Shown in pieces: positions 16,970 through 25,940 of a stretch of 64,000 nucleotides of DNA; within the stretch, counting starts at the first letter, position 1; each line of letters opens with the position of its first letter. The position numbers were made by a program, and so were the translations under genes. The stretch lies in assembly GCA_016865035.1 (NCBI GenBank), contig CP018227.1:466001-530000 (forward strand), given 5' to 3'. This DNA is from Kordiimonadales bacterium IMCC3096 (lineage in GTDB: Bacteria; Pseudomonadota; Alphaproteobacteria; Minwuiales; Minwuiaceae). The notes below the pieces were generated by a model. That model was not told where the DNA came from. It worked only from the letters and a program-made list of their open reading frames with translations, and ran no database searches.

Positions 16970-18025
16970 ATGACCGAACAGGACCGCTGGACCGCCGTCT
17001 GCGAGCGCAATGCGCAGATGGATGGCCGTTTCGTCTTTGCCGTGAAGACCACCGGCGTCTATTGCCGTCCCGGCTGCGCCGCACGCCGCCCCAAGCGGGA
17101 GAACGTCAGCTTCTACGATGTGCCTGCCGCTGCAGAGCGTGCCGGGTTCCGGCCCTGCCGCCGCTGCCACCCGGAGCGGCTGGACATGGTGGATCCGATG
17201 ATGGCGGCGGTGGAGGATGCGGCGCGCCGCATCGACCGCAGCCTGGAGCAGGACGCCGCCGTCCCCGAGCTGACCGCCCTCGCCGACCGTGCCGGGTTCA
17301 ACCCGCAGCATTTCCAGAAGTCGTTCAAGCGCGCCCTCGGTGTCTCGCCCCGTGACTATGCGGACGCCCGGCGCACGGCGCGGCTGAAGGCCGGACTGCG
17401 GGCCGGGAATGGCGTGGCGGATGCGGTCTACGGGGCCGGATTCGGCTCCCCCAGCCGGGTCTATGAGCGTGCTGACCGCACCCTGGGCATGTCACCCGGT
17501 GCCTATGCCAGGGGTGCGACCGGCATCGCCATGAACTATGCCTTTGCCGAAAGCCATCTTGGCCTCGTGCTCGCCGCCGCGACGCCGAAGGGCGTCTCCG
17601 CCGTCTATCTGGGTGACGACACGGCAAGGCTGGCCCGTGATCTGGAGATCGAATATCCCGGTGCCCTGCTGACGGAGGACCGGACGGGACTGGAGGACGC
17701 CCTGAAACACCTGGTCGCCTATCTGGACCAGCGCGGCCCCAACCCGTCGCTGCCGCTCGATGTCCGCGCCACCGCGTTTCAGTGGCAGGTCTGGCAGGCG
17801 CTGATGCGCATCCCCTACGGCGAGACCCGCAGCTACGCGCAGGTGGCGGAGATGATGGGCAGGCCCAAGGCCTCCCGCGCCGTCGGGCGCGCCTGCGGCC
17901 TCAACCCCGTCTCCATCGCCATCCCCTGCCATCGTGCCATCGGCGCGGACGGCAAGCTGCACGGCTACCGCTGGGGACTGGAACGCAAGCAGGCGCTGCT
18001 GGACATGGAACGCAAGGCGGGGTGA
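16970..18025 (+). CDS. ada: Ada: methylphosphotriester sensor, AraC-type regulator and O6-methylguanine-DNA methyltransferase
   Basis: A 351-residue full-length Ada. The N-terminal zinc domain has cysteines at about 32, 36, 63 and 66 (GVYCRPGC, PCRRCHPE); the first is the methyl acceptor from phosphotriesters. An AraC-type helix-turn-helix region (about 85-165) follows, then the Ogt domain with the suicide cysteine at about 320 in IAIPCHRAIG. It repairs alkylated DNA and, once methylated, activates its own regulon. The ATG at 16970 is used because it is close to the domain start; a start at 16940, preceded by GGGAGGATC, is equally possible and would add ten residues. Confidence 0.95.
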   Translation: MTEQDRWTAVCERNAQMDGRFVFAVKTTGVYCRPGCAARRPKRENVSFYDVPAAAERAGFRPCRRCHPERLDMVDPMMAAVEDAARRIDRSLEQDAAVPELTALADRAGFNPQHFQKSFKRALGVSPRDYADARRTARLKAGLRAGNGVADAVYGAGFGSPSRVYERADRTLGMSPGAYARGATGIAMNYAFAESHLGLVLAAATPKGVSAVYLGDDTARLARDLEIEYPGALLTEDRTGLEDALKHLVAYLDQRGPNPSLPLDVRATAFQWQVWQALMRIPYGETRSYAQVAEMMGRPKASRAVGRACGLNPVSIAIPCHRAIGADGKLHGYRWGLERKQALLDMERKAG

Positions 18026-18118
18026 GGCAAGACCCTGCACAGCGATCAGACGTGAGACCGGGTTCCCTTTCCCCGCAAGGGGGGAAGAGAGCATTCCGCA
18101 ATCTGGTCTGACCTTGCC
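18026..18118. terminator. nested inverted repeat between convergent genes, candidate bidirectional terminator
   Basis: Three nested arm pairs lie between the convergent ada and phosphotransferase genes: GGCAAG/CTTGCC (18026-18031, 18113-18118), TCAGAC/GTCTGA (18046-18051, 18106-18111) and TTCCCC/GGGGAA around 18069-18086. There are no long T-tracts. The inner arm (CCCTTTCCCCGCAAGGGG) resembles GC-rich intergenic hairpins that are often dispersed in such genomes. Confidence 0.45.
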
Positions 18119-18119
18119 G

Positions 18120-19184
18120 TCAGGCGAGACCGGCCTTCCTGACCACATCCCAGGCCCACTTGGCGCGCTGTTCGGCATATCCGGCGAACTTCATCGCCGA
18201 GTCCGAACTGGCGTTGCCATCCAGCCCGCGCTTGTAGACGCCCTGCACGATGGCCGCCGAACGGAACAGCGTATAGGCGATATAGAAGGGCCAGTTGGTG
18301 ATCTCGCCCTGCCCGGTCAGCTCCGAATAGCGCGCGACGAACTCGTCCTCCGTCGGTATGCCGATCTCCCGCGGGTCGTCGAGGTGGGCAAATCCGCCAG
18401 CCGCCGCGTGGCCGTAATATTCCTGACAGCAGTAGGCAAGGTCGGCCAGCGGGTGGCCCAGTGTCGACAACTCCCAGTCGAGCACCGCCACCACCTTCGG
18501 CTCCGTCGGATGCAGGACACAATTGCCGATACGGTAGTCGCCATGAACGATGGAGACCTCCTCGGCCTCCGGCGTATTGGCCGGCAGCCACTCCATCAGC
18601 GCATCCATCTCCGGGATCTCCTCGGTGACGGAGGCGACATACTGCTTCGACCAGCGGGAAATCTGGCGGGAGTAGTAGTTGCCGGGGCGCCCGAAGTCGG
18701 CCAGTCCCACCGCTTCATGATCCACCATGTGCAGCGCGGCCAGCACCCGCAGCCAGTCGTCATAGAGGGCGACACGTTCCTCCTTGCTGAACGACGGCAC
18801 GGCCGGGTCGATCAGCACGCGCCCCTCGACATGCTCCATGATGTAGAACGCCTGGCCGATCACCGCGTCATCCATGCACAGGCAATAGACCTCCGGCACC
18901 GGCACGTCGGCGCCCTTCAGGGCCTTCATCACGTTGTATTCGCGGTCGACCTGATGCGCCGACTTCAACAGTTCGCCCGGCGGCTTCTTGCGCATGACAT
19001 AGCGCTTGGTGGGTGTCTCCAGGATGTATGTCGGGTTCGACATGCCCCCCTGGAACTGCCGCACGGTCAGCGGCCCCCTGAAGCCGTCCACATGTTCCGC
19101 CATGTAGGCGGCCAGCGCACCGTCGTCGAACTTGTGATGTGGCCTGACGTCGATGATCTCCACATCGGTCGCGTTGCTGCTCAA
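18120..19184 (-). CDS. phosphotransferase (APH family, ACAD10/11-like)
   Basis: A 354-residue protein with the aminoglycoside-phosphotransferase fold. The catalytic loop VHGDYRIGNCVLHP (around 205-218) and the metal-binding VAVLDWELSTLGHPLADLAY (around 225-244) are clear, as is the GGMSNPTYIL nucleotide loop near residue 47. In the ACAD10/ACAD11 branch this domain phosphorylates 4-hydroxyacyl-CoAs so an acyl-CoA dehydrogenase can eliminate the group. No dehydrogenase gene is adjacent, but an enoyl-CoA hydratase gene precedes it by 55 bases on the same strand, which supports a role in beta-oxidation. The start codon is TTG, with a strong GGGGGAGGA upstream. Confidence 0.88.
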   Translation of the reverse strand: MSSNATDVEIIDVRPHHKFDDGALAAYMAEHVDGFRGPLTVRQFQGGMSNPTYILETPTKRYVMRKKPPGELLKSAHQVDREYNVMKALKGADVPVPEVYCLCMDDAVIGQAFYIMEHVEGRVLIDPAVPSFSKEERVALYDDWLRVLAALHMVDHEAVGLADFGRPGNYYSRQISRWSKQYVASVTEEIPEMDALMEWLPANTPEAEEVSIVHGDYRIGNCVLHPTEPKVVAVLDWELSTLGHPLADLAYCCQEYYGHAAAGGFAHLDDPREIGIPTEDEFVARYSELTGQGEITNWPFYIAYTLFRSAAIVQGVYKRGLDGNASSDSAMKFAGYAEQRAKWAWDVVRKAGLA

Positions 19185-19239
19185 ACTCTCTTCCTCCCCC
19201 TTGGCGCGTGCGCGAAAGCTGCCCGGATCGCGAAACGGA

Positions 19240-20055
19240 TCAGCCGGACTTGCTCATGCGGTCCCAGTCATACAGCGAAGGTTCCTTGGACACGAAGCGA
19301 CGTGTGGCCTCCTGGTGGAACTCCGTCGTGAACAGCAGCGGCTGCCCGGTGGACTCCGCCGTCACGGTCTCGGCATAGGACGCCTCGAACGTCTTGTTCA
19401 CCGCCCGCTTGGTCACCGACATGGCCGCCTTCGACCCCTGGGCCAGCCGCCCGGCAAAGGTCTCGACCTCATCCATCAGCGTTTCGGAGGGATGGACCGC
19501 ATAGACGATCCCCATCGACTTCGCCTCCTCCACATCGATGGAGCGGCAGGTGTACATCAGATCCTTGGCCGCCTGCATGCCGACCACGCGCGGCAGCGTG
19601 TAGACCAGACCCAGGTCCGGCATCAGGCCGATCCGGCCGAAGACCGAACAGAAGCGTGCCTTCGGACCGGCGAAGACGAAGTCCGCCAGCAGGGCAAAGG
19701 CGAAACCGCCGCCGTAGGCCAGACCATCCACCACAGCGATCACCGGGCAGTCCAGGTTCCACAGCCGCTCAAGCCAGGTGTGCGTCGAATACATCCGCTG
19801 CTGCGCCACGGAAGGATCAGCGAACTCCCGCTTCGCCATGCCCTTCACGTCACCGCCGGCGGAAAATGCACGCCCCTCCCCCGCGATGATCAGTGCCTTC
19901 ACGTCCATGTTGCCCTGCACCTGATCCAGCATCGCGACGAAGTCGTTGCGCAGGTCCTGGGTCAGCGGATTGAGAATGTCACCACGCGTCATCGTGAACC
20001 GCGCGATACCGTCATCGCCGATGGCAAAGCTGGTTGCCTTGAATTCGTGTGTCAT
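19240..20055 (-). CDS. enoyl-CoA hydratase/isomerase family protein
   Basis: A 271-residue crotonase-fold protein. The oxyanion-hole segments are FSAGGDVKG (about 67-75) and GLAYGGGFAFALLADF (about 111-126). The usual hydratase glutamate at the position after LGLVYTLPRV is not obvious, so isomerase or hydrolase activity is possible. The start ATG at 20055 has GGGGAGGA seven bases upstream; longer readings would cross the divergent promoter region. It is the first gene of a two-gene unit with the acyl-related phosphotransferase. Confidence 0.88.
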   Translation of the reverse strand: MTHEFKATSFAIGDDGIARFTMTRGDILNPLTQDLRNDFVAMLDQVQGNMDVKALIIAGEGRAFSAGGDVKGMAKREFADPSVAQQRMYSTHTWLERLWNLDCPVIAVVDGLAYGGGFAFALLADFVFAGPKARFCSVFGRIGLMPDLGLVYTLPRVVGMQAAKDLMYTCRSIDVEEAKSMGIVYAVHPSETLMDEVETFAGRLAQGSKAAMSVTKRAVNKTFEASYAETVTAESTGQPLLFTTEFHQEATRRFVSKEPSLYDWDRMSKSG

Positions 20056-20155
20056 CTGGATGTCCTCCCCATTAGCATCCCTCCATTCTGCCCGTGTTGC
20101 GGGGGAGGTGTCACCCGCCGCGTTGCGCATGGCCGACAAGGGGAAAATGGCGATC

Positions 20156-21265
20156 ATGACCGAGACCGAAACCGAAGTGCTTCTGAACCCCTGGCGCGGA
20201 CAGGGCCTGCCGCCGGAGATCCAGACAGGCGGAAGCATGGCGGATGGCGAGGTCGTAACCGATGCACGCGCCGCACAGCAGCTCTTCACGCTCTGCCCCG
20301 CAGCACACCGGACACCCCTGCTGGACCGGCATGACCTGGCGCGCGACCTCGGGATCGGCAGCCTGTGGCTGAAGGACGAGCGCACGCGCATGGGTCTGGG
20401 CAGCTTCAAGGCGCTGGGGGCCGCCTTCGCCATTGCGCGCGCAGCGGACAACGCGGTTCGGGCAGGCAAGGCCGCGGCGCATGACACCGCGCTTTCCGGC
20501 ACCACCTATGTCTGTGCCAGCGCGGGCAATCACGGGCTGTCCATGGCGGCGGGCGCGGCGCTGTTCGGTGCGGCGGCCGTGGTCCTGCTGGCCGAGACAG
20601 TACCGGAGGGGTTCGCCGACCGGCTGCGGGCCAAGGGGGCCAGGGTGATCCGCCATGGCGCGGTCTATGAGGACAGCATGGCGGAGGCGATGCGCCTGGC
20701 GGAGACGGAGGGCTGGAACCTGCTCTCCGACAGCAGTTGGGTCGGCTACAGCACCCCCGCCCGTGATGTCATGGAGGGCTATCTGATCATGGGGGCAGAG
20801 GCGGCGGATGACGTGCCTGCGCCACCCACGCACATCTTCCTGCAGGCCGGGGTCGGGGGCATGGCCGCGGCGGCAGCCGCCGCCGCGCGTGCGGCATGGG
20901 GTGATGACCCGCGGATCATCGTGGTGGAACCGTCGCGGGCACCGGCGCTGATCGAGAGCATTCGCGACGGGCGCCCGGTGACCACCAGCGGCGCGGCGTC
21001 CTGCATGGGCAGGCTGGACTGCAAGGAGCCGTCCCACCTCGCCCTGAAGTATCTGGCGGAGGCGGCGGACAACTTCATGACCGTGACCGATGCACAGGCA
21101 GATGAAACGACGGCCTGGCTGGCGGCGAAGGGGCTCGCTTCCAGCCCCTCCGGCACCGGCGGTCTGACCGGTTTGCGGCAGGCTCTGGCGCAGCCCGAAA
21201 CATTCGGTCTCGATGCCGGATCACGGGTCCTGCTCTATGTCTCGGAAGGGGCGGCGGATGACTGA
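20156..21265 (+). CDS. PLP-dependent ammonia-lyase, diaminopropionate ammonia-lyase/threonine dehydratase-like
   Basis: A fold-type II PLP enzyme of about 369 residues. The DERTRMGLGSFKALGA phrase (near residue 80) contains the PLP lysine and matches the 'DES.RFGL.AFK.LGG' signature of DpaL-type lyases. CASAGNHGLSMA is the asparagine loop, and QAGVGGMAAA with SSPSGTGGLTG are phosphate-binding glycine loops. It should remove ammonia from a 2,3-diamino or beta-hydroxy amino acid. Starts at 20147 and 20129 are alternatives. Its stop overlaps the next gene by eight bases, so this gene, the M24 peptidase and the racemase-family gene form one operon. Confidence 0.85.
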   Translation: MTETETEVLLNPWRGQGLPPEIQTGGSMADGEVVTDARAAQQLFTLCPAAHRTPLLDRHDLARDLGIGSLWLKDERTRMGLGSFKALGAAFAIARAADNAVRAGKAAAHDTALSGTTYVCASAGNHGLSMAAGAALFGAAAVVLLAETVPEGFADRLRAKGARVIRHGAVYEDSMAEAMRLAETEGWNLLSDSSWVGYSTPARDVMEGYLIMGAEAADDVPAPPTHIFLQAGVGGMAAAAAAAARAAWGDDPRIIVVEPSRAPALIESIRDGRPVTTSGAASCMGRLDCKEPSHLALKYLAEAADNFMTVTDAQADETTAWLAAKGLASSPSGTGGLTGLRQALAQPETFGLDAGSRVLLYVSEGAADD

Positions 21266-22406
21266 AGCCGACTTCCCGAAGCAGGAGTTCGAGGGGCGTC
21301 TGGTCCGCGCCCAGCGCGCCATGCGCGCAACCGGTCTGGACGCCATGTTCTTCACGACAGAGGCGGAGGTGCGCTACTTCACAGGCTTCCGCACCCTGTT
21401 CTGGCAAAGCCCGACGCGCCCCTGGTTCTTGGTGGTCCCCGGCGAGGGTCAACCGATCGCCATCGTGCCGGAGATCGGAGCGGCCCTGATGGCCGAGACC
21501 TGGATCGACGACATTCGGACCTGGTCGTCACCTCACGCAACCGATGACGGGATCAGCCTGCTCGGCGATGTCCTGAAACGCTTTGCCGTGGTCGGCATGC
21601 CGATGGGGCGGGAGAGCAGCCTGCGCATGGCGCTGACGGATTTCGAGCGGCTTCGGAACAGCCTGCCCGGCACCCGTTTCACCGACTGCACGCCGCTGGT
21701 CCGGGACCTGCGGATGGTGAAGTCGGAAGCCGAGATCGATGTGCTGCGGCACATCTGCGCCATTGCCTCCGATGCCTTCGACAAGGCCCCGGAGCTGTTT
21801 CATATCGGCCAGCCCCTGTCGGAGGCGTTCCGCGCGTTTCGCGTCGCACTGCTGCGTGCCGGAGCCGACGACGTGCCCTATCTGGTCGGCGGGGCCGGTC
21901 CGGGCGGCTATCCGGACGTGATCTCGCCCCCCGGTGCGCGCCCGCTGCAGCCGGGTGACGTGCTGATGCTGGACACTGGCGCGACACTGCGCGGCTATCA
22001 CTGCGACTTCGACCGGAACTTTGCCTTTGGCGACGCAGACGAGACCGCCCGGGCGGGCTACCGCACCCTGCACCGCGCCACCGATGCGGCACTTGCTGTC
22101 GCGCGGCCGGGCGTGACCTGCGCCGAGCTGCACCGCACCATGCAGGCCGTCATCGGACAGGATACCGGCGATGTCGGGCGCTATGGCCACGGCCTGGGCA
22201 TGCAGCTGACGGAATCGCCGTCGATCATCGGCTTCGACGATACGGTCATGCAGCCCGGCATGGTCATGACCCTGGAACCCAGCATGGTCCTGGCGGAGGG
22301 ACGGATCATGGTGCATGAGGAGAATCTGGTGATTCGCGACGGTGAACCCGAACTGCTGTCGCGCCGTGCGCCAGCCGAGCTGCCGGTCCTGGAGGCTGCG
22401 ACATGA
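21258..22406 (+). CDS. M24 family metallopeptidase (Xaa-Pro peptidase/ectoine hydrolase-like)
   Basis: A 382-residue protein with an N-terminal creatinase-like domain (about 1-150) and a C-terminal pita-bread catalytic domain. All five dinuclear-metal ligands can be placed: Asp in MLDTGA, Asp in HCDFDRNF, His in YGHGLGMQ, Glu in MTLEPSM and Glu in MVHEENLV. Family members cleave Xaa-Pro peptides, creatine, or the ring of ectoine (DoeA/EutD). Given the PLP lyase and Asp/Glu-racemase neighbours, hydrolysis of a cyclic or N-acylated diamino acid is a reasonable inference. Gene overlaps bind it to both neighbours. Confidence 0.88.
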   Translation: MTEADFPKQEFEGRLVRAQRAMRATGLDAMFFTTEAEVRYFTGFRTLFWQSPTRPWFLVVPGEGQPIAIVPEIGAALMAETWIDDIRTWSSPHATDDGISLLGDVLKRFAVVGMPMGRESSLRMALTDFERLRNSLPGTRFTDCTPLVRDLRMVKSEAEIDVLRHICAIASDAFDKAPELFHIGQPLSEAFRAFRVALLRAGADDVPYLVGGAGPGGYPDVISPPGARPLQPGDVLMLDTGATLRGYHCDFDRNFAFGDADETARAGYRTLHRATDAALAVARPGVTCAELHRTMQAVIGQDTGDVGRYGHGLGMQLTESPSIIGFDDTVMQPGMVMTLEPSMVLAEGRIMVHEENLVIRDGEPELLSRRAPAELPVLEAAT

Positions 22407-23146
22407 GCCTTTCCTATCAGCTTGACGGTGGCGCGGGTGCCGCAGCGCGGTTCGGTCTGATCGTGCTGCAGAACGATGAAACCATGGAACCGGAACTGGG
22501 GCCGATGTTCAGCCAGCCCGGTGTCGCGCTGTATCACAGCCGCATCCCGAGCGGCCTCGCCGTCACCCGTGAAACACTGATGCAGATGAAGGCGGAGCTG
22601 CCTCAGGTGGCCGCCCTGCTGCCGTCGGCCAGTCCGCTGACCGTGGTCGGCTATGGCTGCACCTCGGGGGCCACGATCATCGGCCAGCAGCTTGTCAGCG
22701 TGCTGATCCGGCAGGTCCACCCCAACACGCTGACCACCGACCCGATCACCGCCGTGCTGGCCGCCGCCGCGCACCTGGGCGTCCGGCGCATCGGCTTCAT
22801 CACGCCCTATGTGGCAGAGGTTTCGGAAGCCATGCGCAACCTGCTGCAGCAGAACGGACTGGAGATCAGTGCCTTCGCGTCCTTCGAACAGGCAGAGGAG
22901 GCAACCGTCGCCCGCATCACCTCGGACAGCCTGTTGCAGGCCATCCGCGAGATGGACGCCGGGGCGGAAATGGATGCCGTGTTCGTGTCCTGCACCAACC
23001 TGCGCAGCCTTTCGATCATTGCCGAGGCGGAGGCGCTGATCGGCAAGCCGGTGCTGAGCAGCAATCTGGTACTGGGCTGGCACATGCTGCACCTCGCCGG
23101 CCTGACAGCCGCAGGAAACCGGACCGGTGTCCTGTTCAATGGTTGA
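22403..23146 (+). CDS. Asp/Glu racemase superfamily protein (maleate isomerase/arylmalonate decarboxylase/EutA-like)
   Basis: A 247-residue protein with the two-cysteine catalytic pair of the family: Cys86 in GYGCTSG and Cys197 in FVSCTNL. The pattern and length fit maleate cis-trans isomerase, arylmalonate decarboxylase and EutA of ectoine utilisation. The ATG overlaps the peptidase stop (ATGA). Its function here is unassigned; it may isomerise or racemise a product made by the upstream lyase or hydrolase. Confidence 0.87.
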   Translation: MSLSYQLDGGAGAAARFGLIVLQNDETMEPELGPMFSQPGVALYHSRIPSGLAVTRETLMQMKAELPQVAALLPSASPLTVVGYGCTSGATIIGQQLVSVLIRQVHPNTLTTDPITAVLAAAAHLGVRRIGFITPYVAEVSEAMRNLLQQNGLEISAFASFEQAEEATVARITSDSLLQAIREMDAGAEMDAVFVSCTNLRSLSIIAEAEALIGKPVLSSNLVLGWHMLHLAGLTAAGNRTGVLFNG

Positions 23147-23237
23147 GCAGTCCGTCGGCAGGGGCATTTGTCGCATTGGTCCGGCACTTCGGGCTATGTA
23201 GGAGACAGCTTCTTTCCGAAACGGGACCGGTCAGCCG

Positions 23238-24029
23238 ATGGAACAGGTCAATATCGTCACCCTGAAGTGGGGCGACCGCTATCCGGCGCTGTTCGTGAAC
23301 CGCCTGCACCGGGCCGTGGCGCGCAACCTCAACCGACCCTTCCGGTTCCTGTGCTTCACCGAGGACCCGAAGGGTCTGGACGCGGGGATCGAGGCCTTTC
23401 CCCTGCCCGACATCCGCATGCCGGAGAAATACTACTACACGCCGTGGATGAAGCTCGGCCTGTTCCAGACCGGCATGGGCAACATGCAGGGTGAATGCCT
23501 GTTCCTGGACCTCGACCTGTTGATCATCGACAATATCGACTGCTTCTTCGAATACATGCCGGGCAAGCGCTGCATCATCCACAACTGGATCCAGGGTCAT
23601 CAGGTGTTCAAGAAGCGCCCGGACGTCGGAAATTCCTCGGTGTTCCGCTGGACCGCAGGCACGACGCAGTTCATCGTCGACAAGTTCTATGCGGAGGCCG
23701 AGTGGGCCATGGCGAACTTCCGCCCGCCGCAGACCTACCTGACCTACGGGCTGGGGGAGAAGTACTACTGGCCCGCCGAATGGGCCACCAGCTTCAAGCG
23801 TCACGCCATTCCCGCCTTCCCGCTGAACCTGATGAAGACGCCACAGATCCCGCCGGGCACCCGCATTCTGGTGTTTCACGGCTTCCCCGACCCGGATCAG
23901 GCCCTGGACGGCTACCGGCCGAAGGGGCGACCGCACCGGCACTGCCTGCCGACCCCCTGGATCGCCGACTACTGGGACGATGGCCCGGAGCCCGTGTCCG
24001 ACGGACCGGATGCCAGCGACGCATCATGA
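23238..24029 (+). CDS. glycosyltransferase-like protein (GT-A type, GT8-like)
   Basis: A 263-residue soluble protein. The start NIVTLKWGDRY, the FLDLDLLIIDNID stretch (about 89-101, a DxD motif at Asp91 and Asp93 for the nucleotide sugar and metal) and the conserved WMKLGLF segment fit a GT-A fold, closest to glycogenin/GT8-like proteins. The sugar and acceptor are unknown. The gene overlaps the following FkbM methyltransferase by four bases, suggesting a pair that modifies a surface glycan. The 91 bases upstream separate it from the previous operon. Confidence 0.72.
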   Translation: MEQVNIVTLKWGDRYPALFVNRLHRAVARNLNRPFRFLCFTEDPKGLDAGIEAFPLPDIRMPEKYYYTPWMKLGLFQTGMGNMQGECLFLDLDLLIIDNIDCFFEYMPGKRCIIHNWIQGHQVFKKRPDVGNSSVFRWTAGTTQFIVDKFYAEAEWAMANFRPPQTYLTYGLGEKYYWPAEWATSFKRHAIPAFPLNLMKTPQIPPGTRILVFHGFPDPDQALDGYRPKGRPHRHCLPTPWIADYWDDGPEPVSDGPDASDAS

Positions 24030-24799
24030 TCAGGAAGATCAAGCGCACCCTGGGAATCAGGTTCTCCCTGAAGGCGCTCATCCGCAACCCCGCGATCTAT
24101 CTGCGTCAGTGGCGCCTGCCAGATGTCGGTTTCGCCGATCTGGTGCGCGACGCGATGGCCTCCGACGAACTGCTGACACTGGTCCAGGTCGGTGCCAACG
24201 ACGGTGCGACCAACGACCCCGTGGGCAAGCTGCTGCATGGCAATCCGGAGCGGTTCACGGCGGCCCTGCTGATCGAACCCCAGGGCCCCGCCTTCGCCCG
24301 CCTCGCCGCCCGATATGCCGACGTGCCGCAGGTGACATGCCTGCAGGCGGCCATCGACCGCGAATCCGGTGAACGATCCCTGTTCACGCTGGACCGCGAC
24401 ACTGCTTCCGAACGACTTGGCCGCACGGTCTCCGATGGCATCGCCTCCTTCGACCGGGACCACCTTGTCCGGATTCTGAGGACATATGATCCGTCGATTT
24501 CCCAGGCGGAGATTTCCGGGCTGATCCAGATGACGCACGTCCCGGTGATGCCGATCGGGCAGGCGCTGGAAACGGCTGGAATCGCCAAGCCGCCGACCAT
24601 CGTGCTGATCGATACGGAAGGCTATGACGGGGCCATCATCCACATGTTGGCCGAAGCCGGTATCTGGCCGCGCCTGATCCAGTACGAGCACAAGCATCTG
24701 GACGCACCCGAGCGCCGCACCGTCGCCTGGCTGCTGCTGGACAAGGGGTATCGCCTGCGCGCCGATCATGCGGATGCCTGGGGCTGGCGCGAGGTCTGA
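24026..24799 (+). CDS. FkbM family SAM-dependent methyltransferase
   Basis: A 257-residue protein. Motif I is LVQVGANDGATNDP (about 52-65), with the acidic LIEPQG that binds SAM and the late VLIDTEGYDGAII motif that defines FkbM proteins. Such enzymes O-methylate sugars of capsules, O-antigens or secondary metabolites. The true start is the ATG overlapping the glycosyltransferase stop (ATGA); a longer frame upstream lies inside that gene. Together the two genes look like a small glycan-decoration unit. Confidence 0.87.
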   Translation: MIRKIKRTLGIRFSLKALIRNPAIYLRQWRLPDVGFADLVRDAMASDELLTLVQVGANDGATNDPVGKLLHGNPERFTAALLIEPQGPAFARLAARYADVPQVTCLQAAIDRESGERSLFTLDRDTASERLGRTVSDGIASFDRDHLVRILRTYDPSISQAEISGLIQMTHVPVMPIGQALETAGIAKPPTIVLIDTEGYDGAIIHMLAEAGIWPRLIQYEHKHLDAPERRTVAWLLLDKGYRLRADHADAWGWREV

Positions 24800-24811
24800 G
24801 CACCGACACGC

Positions 24812-24839
24812 TTGCCAGCCATCTCCCGTGCGTTAGGCT
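24812..24839 (+). promoter_or_regulatory. candidate sigma-70 promoter of the luciferase-like oxidoreductase gene
   Basis: TTGCCA (24812-24817) and TAGGCT (24834-24839) are 16 bases apart; initiation near 24846 would give a leader of about 20 bases carrying GGGGAGGA. A near-identical arrangement lies before the acyl-CoA ligase gene at 31113. Confidence 0.4.
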
Positions 24840-24865
24840 TTCGCAGACGCATTGGGGAGGAAACC

Positions 24866-25705
24866 ATGAAATTCGGCGTGATGATGTTCGCGACGGACTA
24901 TTCGATCAGTCCGGCGAAACTGGCTGTAGAGGCGGAAGCCCGCGGCTTCGATTCCATGTGGATGCCGGAGCATTCGCACATACCGGCCTCGCGCCTGTCA
25001 CCCTGGCCCGGCGGCGCTGAGCTGCCGAAGCAGTATTACGACGTCATCGACCCTTTCGTTGCCCTGGCCTCCGCCGCGTCGGTGACCACCAAGCTGCTGC
25101 TCGGTACCGGCATCTGCCTCGTGGTTCAGCGTGACCCGCTGCAGCTGGCAAAGGAGGTCGCATCGCTGGACATGATTTCCAACGGGCGCTTCATGCTGGG
25201 CATCGGCGGTGGCTGGAACGCCGAGGAAATGGCCAATCACGGCACCGACTTCAAGACCCGCTTCAGGCTGATGCGAGAGAAGGTCGAGGCGATGAAGCTG
25301 ATCTGGACCCAGGACAAGGCCGAGTACCACGGGGAGTTCGTCGACTTCGATCCCGTGATGACCTGGCCGAAGCCGGTGCAGAAGCCGCATCCGCCCATCA
25401 TCCTCGGAGGCGGCTTCCCTGTGGGGGCGAAACGCGCCATCCGCTACGGCAACGGCTGGATGCCGATCGACGGTCGTGGCTGGGACATCATGGAAAGCCT
25501 GTCGCAGTTCCGGCAGATGGCCGCAGCGGAGGGCCGCGAGCCGGACGACCTGCCCGTCAGCATCTTCGCAGCCTCCCAGAAGCCCGAACGCATCGCCACC
25601 TATCGCGATGCAGGCGTCGAGCGTCTGGTCTTCGGCCTGCCCTCGGAAGGCGAGGACAGGATCATCCCGATGCTCGACGACCTGGCAAAGCTGATGACGG
25701 TGTAA
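24866..25705 (+). CDS. LLM class (luciferase-like) flavin/F420-dependent oxidoreductase
   Basis: A 279-residue TIM-barrel enzyme. The MKFGVMMFATDYSISP opening, the EARGFDSMWMPEH phrase, LLLGTGICLVVQRDPLQLAKEVASLD and the GIGGGWNAEEM loop are typical of the TIGR03619-like group. In actinobacteria these use F420; in alphaproteobacteria FMN is more likely. The substrate is unknown. The start has GGGGAGGAAACC immediately upstream. It converges on the DUF1150 gene with 13 bases between stops. Confidence 0.88.
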   Translation: MKFGVMMFATDYSISPAKLAVEAEARGFDSMWMPEHSHIPASRLSPWPGGAELPKQYYDVIDPFVALASAASVTTKLLLGTGICLVVQRDPLQLAKEVASLDMISNGRFMLGIGGGWNAEEMANHGTDFKTRFRLMREKVEAMKLIWTQDKAEYHGEFVDFDPVMTWPKPVQKPHPPIILGGGFPVGAKRAIRYGNGWMPIDGRGWDIMESLSQFRQMAAAEGREPDDLPVSIFAASQKPERIATYRDAGVERLVFGLPSEGEDRIIPMLDDLAKLMTV

Positions 25706-25718
25706 GGCGCGCGAAGCC

Positions 25719-25940
25719 TCAGTGCACGTGGACCGGCTGCATCTCGTGCTGACGCACGGCGATGAAGGCGGTCTCGCGGGTGGGGGCGACGCCGACCTGC
25801 TGGCCGCTGGCGGAGAAGATGCCAAAGCCCTTGAGGCCCTGTTCGGTCTCGACAGGCTTCACATAGGCGATCTGCGGCTGGCCGAGCATGGCCAGTGCCT
25901 CCGGCGTGATCTGGCGGACGGCTTCGAACGGGTCAGTCAT
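25719..25940 (-). CDS. DUF1150 family small protein
   Basis: A 73-residue protein matching the DUF1150 family: ALAMLGQPQIAYVKPV, then a GFGIFSASGQQVGVA strand and a C-terminal AVRQHEMQPVHVH. Alphaproteobacteria nearly always encode it directly after a small heat-shock protein gene, as here, where its ATG overlaps the Hsp20 stop by eight bases. It has a good GGAGG site. The function is not known; co-regulation with Hsp20 suggests a stress role. Confidence 0.88.
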   Translation of the reverse strand: MTDPFEAVRQITPEALAMLGQPQIAYVKPVETEQGLKGFGIFSASGQQVGVAPTRETAFIAVRQHEMQPVHVH

